A stretch of 11,848 nucleotides of DNA from Acidimicrobiaceae bacterium. Lineage in GTDB: Bacteria > Actinomycetota > Acidimicrobiia > Acidimicrobiales > Palsa-688. Below, one piece after another: positions 1 to 7,300 of this stretch. The translations under genes were made by a program, and so were the position numbers. The first letter of the stretch is position 1, and each line of letters begins with the position of its first letter. The stretch covers positions 1 to 11,848 of the forward strand of contig PMLI01000227.1 in assembly GCA_003158835.1 (NCBI GenBank). Direction: 5' to 3'. The notes below the pieces were generated by a model. It worked only from the letters and a program-made list of their open reading frames with translations. It ran no database searches and was not told where the DNA came from.

Positions 1-200
1 GGCCCACCACTTTCAGCGGTTTGGGTACGAACCTGGCCTGGCCGACATCGGCCGGCATGATGAGGGCGGACTGTCCCCCGTGGCAAGTCAGTGACGCCGT
101 CCAGGCGGTTCACAACCCGGGACAGTCGGCAGCGGGTTTCGGACCGCAGCCGAGGGACGGCGAGCCCGAGGCCGCACGCCCCGAGGAGGATCTGGTTTTC

Positions 201-395
201 TGCTATGTCCGCGTCGTACTCTTCGAAAGGCACCTGACCATCACGCTCTCGGTCTACGCCCACGTCCTGCCTGGCATGGCGGAGCAGGCGGGCGCGGCCC
301 TCTCGGAGCAGCTGTTTGGGCGGGAGGTGTCATCGGCCAGCCCGAGGCCTGTTGACATTTTGTTGACATCGGCTCTTCCCTCGCCCCGAGCCTAA
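201..395 (+). pseudogene. C-terminal remnant of a tyrosine recombinase (phage/ICE-type integrase)
   Basis: Reading from about 201 to the TAA at 393-395, the translation contains TITLSVYAHVLPGM followed by AEQAGAALSEQLFG. This is the typical C-terminal end of actinobacterial tyrosine recombinases, in which the Tyr of the VYAHV segment is the DNA-cleaving nucleophile. Just upstream, RVVLFERH resembles the family's VVSERLGHAS segment with a few residues missing, so the conserved LGH box is damaged. No box I Arg or HxxR motif is recognisable further upstream in any frame, although the frame stays open to the left edge. I read this as a decayed fragment rather than a working enzyme. It runs toward the 3' end of the neighbouring tRNA-Gln, the usual position of an integrase at a tRNA attachment site. 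The piece is short, but the Tyr-box match is quite specific. Confidence 0.6.
350..369. repeat. Two direct copies of TGTTGACAT, 11-bp period
   Basis: TGTTGACAT occurs at 350-358 and again at 361-369, two bases apart, so the copies repeat about once per helical turn on the same DNA face. They lie inside the 3' end of the recombinase remnant and about 60 bp from the tRNA-Gln 3' end. Arm-type integrase or excisionase sites are often short direct repeats in this position, so that is one possible role. Each copy also contains TTGACA, a -35-like hexamer, but no well-placed -10 follows on the + strand. Confidence 0.6.
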
Positions 396-429
396 GTCAG
401 AAAACTGGCGCTGACCTGCTCATTTAGGG

Positions 430-503
430 CTCCGGGGGGAGGGCTCGAACCTCCAAGCATCCGGATCCAAAGTCCGGCGTTCTTCCAATTGAACTACCCC
501 GGA
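430..503 (-). tRNA. tRNA-Gln (anticodon TTG)
   Basis: Read on the minus strand, the 74-base sequence folds as a complete cloverleaf. The acceptor stem TCCGGGG (503-497) pairs with CCCCGGA (437-431). The D stem GTTC/GAAC has a GG-containing loop. The anticodon stem CCGGA/TCCGG encloses loop CTTTGGA with anticodon TTG (470-468), which reads CAA. The T stem GGAGG/CCTCC holds TTCGAGC. The discriminator base is G at 430, and the following bases are not CCA, so CCA must be added after transcription. A tRNA-Gln gene just upstream of glmU-prs-rplY-pth is a familiar actinobacterial arrangement. Its 3' end faces the recombinase remnant. Confidence 0.96.
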
Positions 504-548
504 ACGACCTGGGGCCGACCTGCGGGCCGGCCCTGGTGGCCGGCAACC

Positions 549-577
549 ACGATACCCGGTCGCTGAGCGGCGGCCGT
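549..577 (-). promoter_or_regulatory. Possible -10 region for tRNA-Gln
   Basis: On the minus strand TATCGT (554-549) fits the TANNNT -10 pattern and lies about 46 bp upstream of the mature tRNA 5' end. No good -35 hexamer is visible at the expected distance (around 572-577), so this is only a candidate. Confidence 0.25.
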
Positions 578-635
578 TGGTAGGGACTGACGGGGAGCTG
601 TGCCCGGTCCCCGGCCCGGTTGCGGCGGCGGGGCC

Positions 636-671
636 CTCGCTCGCCCAGGGCTCAAATGACCGGCGAGCGGG
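636..671 (+). promoter_or_regulatory. Inverted repeat (possible leader hairpin) just before glmU
   Basis: CGCTCGCC at 638-645 is the exact reverse complement of GGCGAGCG at 662-669. A T-G wobble and one more C-G pair extend the stem to 10 bp, with a 16-base loop. It ends about 15 bases before the proposed GTG start of glmU, so in mRNA the hairpin would sit against the ribosome binding region. It could modulate glmU translation or bind a regulator. There is no T-run after it, so a classic terminator is unlikely. Confidence 0.45.
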
Positions 672-686
672 ACTAGAAAGATCAAC

Positions 687-1862
687 GTGAGTTACTACGA
701 CCGGGACGTCGAGATGGGCCGGCCGGTGGCCGGCGAGCAACCCAAGTTGTCGGCGGTCGTGCTGGCGGCCGGGGAAGGCACTCGTATGCACAGCGCCCGC
801 CCCAAACCCCTGCACCGCCTGTGCGGCCGCCCCATGGTCATGTGGGTGCTGCAGGCACTGGGCGGGTTGGACCTGTCACGGGTGGTGGTCGTCGTCGGCC
901 ACGGCTCGACGAGGATGACCAAGGCCCTGGCCGAAGCGGGCTCCCCGGCTGCCCCCCTCGAGGTTGTCGAGCAGCCTGAGCAGCGAGGGACGGGCGACGC
1001 CCTGTCGGTGGCGCTGACGGCGTTCCACGAAGACGACGGCGAGATGGACGACCTCGTGGTGCTCCCCGGAGACACGCCCCTGCTGCGACCGGGCACGCTG
1101 GCGGCCCTGGTGGCCGCCCATCGGGCTTCATCGGCGGCGGCCACTCTCCTCACGGCTCGGCTCGATGACCCCAGCGGCTACGGCCGGGTGGTCCGCTCAC
1201 GCGATGGGCGCGTCTCGGGCATAGTCGAGGAGGCGGACGCCACCGAGGAGCAACTGGCCATCGACGAGGTGGGTACCTCGATCTACGCCTTCCGCCGGTC
1301 GGTGCTGGCCCCGGCTCTTCGGCGCCTCAGCCCTGACAAAGCCCAGCGTGAGTACTACCTGACCGACGTCATCTCGGTGCTGCACGGTGCGGGTTACCCG
1401 GTCATCTCGATGGTGGCGCCCGAGCCCACCGAGGCCAGCGGGGTAAACGACCGCTGCCAGCTGGCGGGGGCAGAGGCGGTGCTGAGGGGGCGGATAAACG
1501 ACCGTTGGATGCGCCGGGGCGTCACCATGCTCGACCCGCGGCACACCTACCTTGACTCCACGGTCGAGCTTGGCGAGGACGTCACCCTTTTCCCTGGGAC
1601 TATCCTTCAGGGGAGCACGAGGGTCGCCACCGGCGCCGAATTGGGGCCGAACACCCATTTGATCGATTGCACGGTCGGGGCGAGGGCCCAGGTGCGGGCG
1701 ACTTCGGCTGAGAAAGTAGTTATCGGAGAGGACGCCCGTGTAGGCCCGTGGGCGTGGTTGGCGCCTGGCACTGTTGTAGCGCCCGGTTCGGTTATCCGCC
1801 CGGAGATGGGCGCGTACAGCCTGGAAGGTGAGGCACCGAGTGGAACTGATCTCGAAACATAG
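687..1862 (+). CDS. glmU: UDP-GlcNAc pyrophosphorylase, GlmU-type, with truncated acetyltransferase domain
   Basis: Makes UDP-GlcNAc from UTP and GlcNAc-1-phosphate in the cytoplasm, feeding peptidoglycan. The N-terminal nucleotidyltransferase half is well kept: LAAGEGTRM at residues 26-34 with Lys40, EQPEQRGTGDA around 95-105, GDTPLL near 127, and later VEEADATEEQ, GTSIYAF, EYYLTDVI and GVNDRCQL. Hexapeptide (left-handed beta-helix) repeats follow from about residue 280, but the protein stops at 391 residues; the bifunctional family is usually about 450-480. Residues matching the E. coli acetyltransferase site (Arg333 in RLRPG, Lys351, His363, Tyr366, Lys392) are changed or absent; RLRPG is WLAPG here. 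I therefore expect only the uridylyltransferase step to remain. The GTG start has only a weak AAAGA Shine-Dalgarno; ATG at 714 is an alternative. The 3' end overlaps prs by 23 bp, suggesting coupled translation. Confidence 0.9.
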   Translation: MSYYDRDVEMGRPVAGEQPKLSAVVLAAGEGTRMHSARPKPLHRLCGRPMVMWVLQALGGLDLSRVVVVVGHGSTRMTKALAEAGSPAAPLEVVEQPEQRGTGDALSVALTAFHEDDGEMDDLVVLPGDTPLLRPGTLAALVAAHRASSAAATLLTARLDDPSGYGRVVRSRDGRVSGIVEEADATEEQLAIDEVGTSIYAFRRSVLAPALRRLSPDKAQREYYLTDVISVLHGAGYPVISMVAPEPTEASGVNDRCQLAGAEAVLRGRINDRWMRRGVTMLDPRHTYLDSTVELGEDVTLFPGTILQGSTRVATGAELGPNTHLIDCTVGARAQVRATSAEKVVIGEDARVGPWAWLAPGTVVAPGSVIRPEMGAYSLEGEAPSGTDLET

Positions 1863-2826
1863 GCTCCAGTTCTACGCCGGGCGTTCGCACCCGGCGTTGG
1901 CCACCGATATCGCTTCCCATCTGGGATTGCATGTGGGCCCCTGTGAGGTGCTCGATTTCCCCAACGGAGAGATCCGGGCCCGCTTCGGCGAGTCCGTGCG
2001 CGGGGCCGACGTGTTCATTCTCCAGACCCATTGCCCTTCCAACGGGCGCTCTGTCAACGACTTGATGATGGAGCAGTGGGTGATGATCGACGCCGCCAAG
2101 AGGGCGTCGGCCAAGCGGATCACCGCGGTTTGCCCCCGGTACGGCTACGGGCGTCAGGACCGCAAGTCGAGAGGCCGCGAACCGATCACGGCGCGGATGG
2201 TGGCGGACTTCTTCGGTGCCGCCGGCGCCGAACGGATCATGTCCGTGGACCTGCACTCTGGACAGGTCCAGGGCTTTTTTGACGGGCCGGTGGACCACTT
2301 GACCGCGGTCAACCTCCTGGTGGACTACATCCGGGCCAATGTCGCCGGCGACCTGGTCATGGTGTCACCTGACACGGGCCGGACCAAGGTGGCAGAAAGA
2401 GCGGCTCGCAACGCCGGCGACATGGACATGGCGGCGGTCTACAAGCGTCGCAGTGTGGACCTCGTCGGCCACGTCGAGGCCCTGGACGTGATGGGCGACG
2501 TCAGGGGGCGGATGTGCGTCCTGATCGACGACGAGATCGACACCGCCGGCACTCTCTGCGAAGCGGCGAAGATCCTGGCCCAGAAGGGCGCCACGGACGT
2601 GTGGGCCATGGCCACCCACGGCGTGTTCTCCGAACCGGCCATCGACCGCCTCAAGAACTCCAACATCTCGAGGATCGTGGTCACCGACACCGTCCCGCTG
2701 CCGCCGGAGAAGCGGATCCCCAAGATCGAGAGCGTTTCGGTGGCCAAGACCTTCGCCGACGCCATCAGGGCCGTCTTCGAAGAGGGTTCCGTCTCGCAGA
2801 TCTTCGGGGGAGACAACCAGAGTTAG
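1840..2826 (+). CDS. prs: Ribose-phosphate pyrophosphokinase (PRPP synthetase)
   Basis: Converts ribose-5-phosphate and ATP to PRPP, the precursor of purines, pyrimidines, NAD, His and Trp. The class I motifs are visible: FPNGEIRARF, the ATP-binding YGYGRQDRKSRGREPI segment, DLHSGQVQGFFD, VSPDTGRTKVAERAA, and the PRPP loop IDDEIDTAGTL near residue 230 (usually DDM/I-x-DTGGT, so Gly is replaced by Ala). Length, 328 residues, is normal. I start at GTG 1840 because AAGGTGAGG (1825-1833) lies six bases upstream. An in-frame GTG at 1828 would put the purine run against the start codon. The gene begins inside the 3' end of glmU, and the glmU-prs pair is conserved across Actinobacteria and many Firmicutes. 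The TAG stop is at 2824-2826. Confidence 0.96.
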   Translation: MELISKHRLQFYAGRSHPALATDIASHLGLHVGPCEVLDFPNGEIRARFGESVRGADVFILQTHCPSNGRSVNDLMMEQWVMIDAAKRASAKRITAVCPRYGYGRQDRKSRGREPITARMVADFFGAAGAERIMSVDLHSGQVQGFFDGPVDHLTAVNLLVDYIRANVAGDLVMVSPDTGRTKVAERAARNAGDMDMAAVYKRRSVDLVGHVEALDVMGDVRGRMCVLIDDEIDTAGTLCEAAKILAQKGATDVWAMATHGVFSEPAIDRLKNSNISRIVVTDTVPLPPEKRIPKIESVSVAKTFADAIRAVFEEGSVSQIFGGDNQS

Positions 2827-2830
2827 CCCC

Positions 2831-2857
2831 CGGGCCTGCGGTTGCGCGGCCGGCCCG
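2831..2857 (+). terminator. GC-rich inverted repeat after prs, possible terminator
   Basis: CGGGCC (2831-2836) and GGCCCG (2852-2857) are perfectly complementary around a 15-base GC-rich loop, starting five bases after the prs stop. There is no T-run, but many actinobacterial terminators lack one. The short stem and the high GC of the surroundings make chance quite possible. Confidence 0.25.
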
Positions 2858-2858
2858 C

Positions 2859-2889
2859 TTGGTCCATGCCCGGCCCGAGCGGCTATCAT
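2859..2889 (+). promoter_or_regulatory. Candidate promoter for rplY
   Basis: TTGGTC (2859-2864) and TATCAT (2884-2889) resemble -35 and -10 boxes with a 19-base spacer, slightly long. They lie about 70 bp upstream of the L25 start, inside the only sizeable gap between prs and mazG. The -10 fits the TANNNT pattern common in Actinobacteria; the -35 is weak. Confidence 0.35.
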
Positions 2890-2955
2890 TGGCTCCCTTC
2901 CCCTCAAAGCCCATTTGGCGGGGTACCGAACTAGTAAGCGGAGCGCGAGCGAACA

Positions 2956-3636
2956 ATGGCAGAAGTAAAGTTGGTCGCGGAGCTCGGGCGTACGACTGGG
3001 TCAAGCGCCTCGAGAAGGCTGCGGGTGGCCGGGCGCATCCCGGGAGTCATTTACGGGCACGGCATGCAGCCGTTGGCCGTGTCTGTAGTAGCCCGCGACC
3101 TGGGCGCGGCGTTGTCGGCTCATGGTCTCAACCAGGTCCTTGAACTAGAGGTTGAGGGCTCGGCCCACCTCGTCCTGGCCCGCCAGCTTCAGCGCCACCC
3201 CGTCCGCCGTACCGTGGCCCACGTCGACTTCCAGGTCGTGAGCCGCGACGAAGTGGTCCACGCCGAGGTACCGGTCGTCGTGGTGGGCGTGGCCGCCAAT
3301 GTCGAACGGGAACAGGGTGTGCTCGAGCAGCTCCTCACCAGCCTCAGCATCCATTCCACCCCCGATCGCATCCCCCAGGAGATCACGCTCGACGTCAGCG
3401 GCCTGGAAGTGGGCCAAGTGTTGCGGGTGCGCGACCTCGGGCTCCCCGAAGGGGTCACGACCGACGCCGACCCGGATGAGCCGGTCGTGATTGCGGCTCT
3501 GTCGAGGACAGCCGCAGACATGGCGGCCGTGGCGGCGGCCGAGGAAGCCGAGGCGCCCGAGGTGGTCAGCCCGGCTGAGCCGGGAGCGCCGGGCGCGCCG
3601 GGCGCGGGTGGTGCTCCGCCGGCCGAGGAGGGCTGA
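2956..3636 (+). CDS. rplY: Large-subunit ribosomal protein bL25, CTC/TL5 type
   Basis: Binds 5S rRNA in the central protuberance of the 50S subunit; the two-domain CTC form is linked to general stress in Bacillus. The N-terminal L25 domain shows RRLRVAGRIPGVIYGHG (residues 21-37) and HPVRRTVAHVDFQVV. The C-terminal TL5 domain follows with VEREQGVLEQLLTSLSIHS, PDRIPQEITLDVSGLEVGQ and LPEGVTTDADPDEPVV. The last 45 or so residues are a low-complexity Ala/Glu/Pro/Gly tail, common in actinobacterial members. Total 226 residues, normal for this form. The ATG at 2956 has only weak purine-rich sequence upstream (GGAG at 2940-2943, 12 bases away), but no alternative start fits the domain better. It is followed at once by pth, a widely conserved pair. 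Confidence 0.95.
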   Translation: MAEVKLVAELGRTTGSSASRRLRVAGRIPGVIYGHGMQPLAVSVVARDLGAALSAHGLNQVLELEVEGSAHLVLARQLQRHPVRRTVAHVDFQVVSRDEVVHAEVPVVVVGVAANVEREQGVLEQLLTSLSIHSTPDRIPQEITLDVSGLEVGQVLRVRDLGLPEGVTTDADPDEPVVIAALSRTAADMAAVAAAEEAEAPEVVSPAEPGAPGAPGAGGAPPAEEG

Positions 3637-4258
3637 CCCCGCCCTGGTCTGGACGCGCAAGTCTGAGGCGACGTCAGGCGCCGACCTGCTGGCGGTCGGG
3701 CTCGGCAACCCGGGCCCGAGTTATGCCAAGAGCCGTCACAACGTCGGTGCCGACGTGGTCGCTTTGCTGGCCGAGCGCTACGGCGAGCGGCTGCGCCCGG
3801 GCAAGGAGCTGGCCTTGGTGGCAGAGGTCAAGCTGGACGGCAAGCGCCTGGTCCTGGCTTTCCCCCAGACGTTCATGAACGAGTCGGGCCGCTCAGTGGC
3901 CCGCTTGGTCAAGAGGTTCAATGTCTCCGAGCTGGACAAACTGCTGATAGTGCACGACGAAATGGACTTGGCGCTGGGCGCCGTGCGGGTCAAGGCGGGA
4001 GGCGGGCTGGCTGGTCACAACGGTCTGCGCAGCATCAAGGCGTGGTTGCGCTCGGACGAGTTCTCCCGTGTCCGCATCGGGATCGGGAAGCCTCCGGGCG
4101 GCAAGGAGCACGGCGTGGACCACGTGTTGTCGGCCCCGAGCCGGTTGGAGAGGCGCCAGCTCGAGGTCTCCGTCGAAGTCGCCGCCGACGCCGTCGTAAT
4201 GGTCCTGGAACGTGGGGTGCCGGCGGCACAGAACGAGCTCAACGCTCGCCAGGTCTGA
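3611..4258 (+). CDS. pth: Peptidyl-tRNA hydrolase
   Basis: Cleaves peptidyl-tRNAs dropped from ribosomes, recycling tRNA. Family motifs are intact: GLGNPGPSY, SRHNVGADVV with the catalytic His, FMNESG, VHDEMDLALG with the catalytic-site Asp, GGLAGHNGLRS, and FSRVRIGIGKPP. The start is unclear. Between the in-frame GTGs at 3608/3611 and the GLGNPG motif there is no ATG, GTG or TTG. GTG 3611 gives 215 residues, with a roughly 27-residue extension and a 26-bp overlap with rplY, but lacks a good Shine-Dalgarno. A strong purine run, GAGGAGG (3625-3631), precedes a CTG at 3644, which would give 204 residues, nearer the usual 190-200. The function is secure; the start is not. The TGA is at 4256-4258. 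Confidence 0.93.
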   Translation: MLRRPRRADPALVWTRKSEATSGADLLAVGLGNPGPSYAKSRHNVGADVVALLAERYGERLRPGKELALVAEVKLDGKRLVLAFPQTFMNESGRSVARLVKRFNVSELDKLLIVHDEMDLALGAVRVKAGGGLAGHNGLRSIKAWLRSDEFSRVRIGIGKPPGGKEHGVDHVLSAPSRLERRQLEVSVEVAADAVVMVLERGVPAAQNELNARQV

Positions 4259-4275
4259 CAAGAGCCCTTTAATGG

Positions 4276-4296
4276 TCACAGAGTGCTCACAGAGTG
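4276..4296. repeat. Direct repeat TCACAGAGTG x2 upstream of mfd
   Basis: TCACAGAGTG lies at 4276-4285 and again at 4287-4296, separated by one base, so the period is 11 bp and both copies face the same side of the helix. It fills part of the 66-bp gap between pth and mfd, about 30 bp upstream of the mfd start. Spacing and position suit a dimeric regulator's site, but no known consensus is recognised. Confidence 0.55.
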
Positions 4297-4324
4297 ACAG
4301 GACGATCGAGGTGACGGGCGCCAG

Positions 4325-7300
4325 ATGGCTTCAGTAGTACAGGACCGGGCTGGTAGGCCGCGACGGGCGCCGGCCCGTGTACTGGCTCCCCTCCTGCGTC
4401 TGGCCAACCGGGACACCAACCTGGCCGGGCTGGTGGCGGGGGCGGAGCGTACGGTTGCCATTGCCGAGCCGGCGCAGGCTTTTGCCATCGCCTCGGTGGT
4501 CGAGCATGGCGCCCGGCGCCCCGTCGTCGTGGCCGTTCCCAGTGCCACCGCCGCCGCCCGCCTGGCTCACGACATAGGAGCATGGCTGGGCCCCGACCAG
4601 GTCGCCTTCTTCCCCGCCTGGGAGACGCTGCCGTTCGAGCGAGTGAGCCCGGGGGCGGAGACGATGGGCCGGCGCCTCGAGCTCATGTGGCGGCTGCGCC
4701 GCCTGCGCGACGGCGCCGGCGACGCCGGGCTCGCCTCGGTCATAGTGTCCCCCGTCCGGGCCCTGCTCCAACGGCTCGGGCCTCACGTCGAAGACGTGGA
4801 GCCCGTCCAGGTGAGCGGAGGCCAACAGGTCGATCTCGGCCGTTTGGTGGAGGACCTCGTCAGCCTCGGTTACCGGCGGGAGTACCAGGTGGAGCACCGG
4901 GGCGAGATAGCCGTGAGGGGGTCCATTGTCGACGTTTTCCCCTCGACGGCGGCGTCCCCGGTGCGGATCGACCTGTGGGGTGACGAGGTGGACCGGCTCA
5001 CCGAGTTCTCGGTGGGAGACCAGCGGTCGACCAGCGACCGGGACGACGTGATCATTTTCGGGTGCCGGGAGCTCCTGCCATCGGCAGAGGTCCGCCAGCG
5101 GGCGGAGGCGCTGCGCCAAGAAGAGCCGTGGGGGAGCGAGACCTGGGAGCGGTTGGCGGACGGGCTCAGCTTCGACGGTATGGAGTCATGGCTGCCATGG
5201 CTCACGGCTGACGGGCGCCTGCTGGTCGACCTGCTCCCCGAGGGTGCCAGGGTCCTGCTGGTCGAGCCGCGTCGCATGCGCGAGCGTGCCATCGAGATCG
5301 CCGAGGAGGAGGCCGACCTGGCCGGGGCCCTGGCCGTCACCTGGGGAGCTCAGGGCCGGGACTTCCCCCGCCTCCACCTACCTTTTGACCGTCTTCTCAG
5401 CGGCACGGGGGCGTCCGTGGCCATGCTCCCGGCCATAGCCGAGGGGCCCGGCACGGCATCGGTGACGATCACGGGTTGGAGCCCGGTGGCGGCGGGGATG
5501 GAGCGTCTGCTGGCGCAACTGCGCGATCTCAGCGCCAAGCGCTACACGGTCGCGGTCTGCGCCGAAAACGCCACCAGCGCGCAGAGGATCTCACAATCGC
5601 TGCGCGACGAGGGTTTCAACGCCCCGGTGGTGAACGAGCTCGGCCCCGGCTTGCAGGTCGTGGCGGTGCCCGTCGAGCGCGGTTTCATCTACCCGGCGCT
5701 GCAAATGGCGGTCCTGGCCGAAAGCGACCTCACCGGCCGCCATCGCCCCCACCGCGTCAGCCGGCCCCGGGCGGCGTCGGTGCCGACATTTTTCGACGAC
5801 ATGAAGACCGGGGACTACGTCGTGCATTTCCAGCACGGCGTGGCCCGTTTCGGCGGCATGGTAAAGCGGACCATCGGCGACGTCGAGCGCGACTACCTGA
5901 TGCTCGATTACCGCGACGGCGACAAGTTGTACGTACCCTCGGACCAGGTCGACGCGCTTCGCCCTTACACGGGTGGTGAGACGCCGGCGCTGTCCCGCCT
6001 GAACGGCAGCGAGTGGCAAAAGACAAAAGCCCGCGTGAGACGAGCCGTGCGCGAAATCGCCCACGAGTTGGTCGTTCTTTACCAAAGACGGGCCACCTCC
6101 CCCGGCCACGCGTTCGGCCCCGACACGCCGTGGCAGGCGGAGATGGAGCAGTCCTTTCCCTTTGAAGAGACGCCCGACCAGCTGAAGGCGATCGTCGACG
6201 TCAAGGCGGACATGGAAGCGCCCGTCCCGATGGACAGGCTCGTCTGCGGGGACGTGGGGTTCGGCAAGACCGAGGTGGCCATGAGGGCGGCGTTCAAGGC
6301 CGTACAGGACGGCAAGCAGGTGGCCGTGCTCGTGCCCACGACGCTGCTGGCTTCCCAGCACCTGCAGAATTTCGGCGACCGCTTCGCCAATTACCCTGTC
6401 CGGGTGGAGATGCTCTCCCGCTTCTTGACGCCGGCCGAAGCGAGGGCGGTCACCGACGGCCTGGCCAACGGGGCGGTGGACGTCGTCATCGGCACGCATA
6501 AATTGCTGGCCGGCGACGTCAAGTTCAAGGACCTGGGCCTGCTCGTGGTGGACGAGGAACAGCGTTTCGGGGTCAACCACAAAGAGACGATAAAGAAGCT
6601 GAGCACAAATGTGGACGTGCTTACGATGACGGCTTCGCCGATACCGCGCACTCTGGAAATGACCTTGACCGGCATACGGGACCTCTCCCTCATCACGACA
6701 CCCCCGGCCGAACGCCGCCCCATCCTCACCTACGTCGGCGAGTACGACGAGCGGGCGGTGGCGGAAGCGGTGCGGCGGGAACTGCTCCGGGAAGGCCAGG
6801 TCTTCTTCGTCCACCACCGGGTCCGCGACATCGACAAGGTGGCGGCGCGCCTTCGCGAGCTCGTCCCCGAAGCCCGCGTTGCCATTGCCAACGGCCAGAT
6901 GGACGAGGGGTCGCTGGAACGGGTCGTGCTGGACTTCTGGGAGGGCCGCTACGACGTCCTGGTGTGCACGACGATTATCGAGTCCGGCATAGACATGCCC
7001 ACCGTGAACACCCTCGTGATCGACCGTGCCGACATGCTGGGGCTGGGCCAGCTGCACCAGTTGCGGGGCCGGGTCGGGCGGGCCGGGCAACGGGCGTACG
7101 CCTACCTTATGTACCCGCCCAACCACAAGCTGACCGAGGAGGCCTACGAACGGCTGCGGACGATCGGCGAGCACACCGACCTCGGTTCCGGCTTCAAGAT
7201 CGCCATGCGCGACCTCGAGATCCGGGGGGCGGGCAACCTCCTCGGGGCCGACCAGTCCGGCCACATCGCGGCCGTGGGTTATGACCTTTACGTCCAGATG

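Larger units (their letters stand above)
1..420. other. Stretch without an intact gene, left of tRNA-Gln
   Basis: Apart from the recombinase remnant (about 201-395) and a 9-bp direct repeat (350-369), I see no convincing gene here. The first 200 bases stay open in one frame, but the translation is rich in Pro, Gly and Ala with no recognisable motif. A second frame reads through to a TGA near 92 and could be the tail of a gene that begins outside the window, but I cannot identify it. A weak inverted repeat, GTCAG (396-400) with CTGAC (411-415) around a 10-base loop, lies beyond the tRNA 3' end. It could help end the minus-strand tRNA transcript but is too short to call a terminator. Confidence 0.5.

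Noticed and set aside
350..400. TTGACA hexamers as a + strand promoter.
   Set aside because: No TANNNT -10 is found at 16-19 bases from either copy, and no gene follows on the + strand before the opposing tRNA.
420..815. Minus-strand open frame running through tRNA-Gln and into glmU.
   Set aside because: It overlaps a complete tRNA and the 5' end of glmU, has no motif, and is a composition artefact.
695..1153. Long open frames on the minus strand opposite glmU, and similar ones opposite prs, mfd and mazG (one of about 650 codons at 5591-7546).
   Set aside because: High-GC genes produce long antisense frames through third-position bias. The translations are rich in Arg, Pro, Gly and His without motifs, and the + strand has clear family matches over the same bases.
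1828..1842. Earlier GTG start for prs at 1828.
   Set aside because: The purine run AAGGTGAGG is correctly spaced for GTG 1840 and would overlap the 1828 codon; the extra four residues are not family-like.
3540..3636. Repetitive Gly-Ala-Pro codons at the end of rplY as a possible repeat element.
   Set aside because: Low-complexity Ala/Glu/Pro/Gly tails are normal in actinobacterial L25/CTC proteins; the DNA repeats are imperfect and codon-driven.
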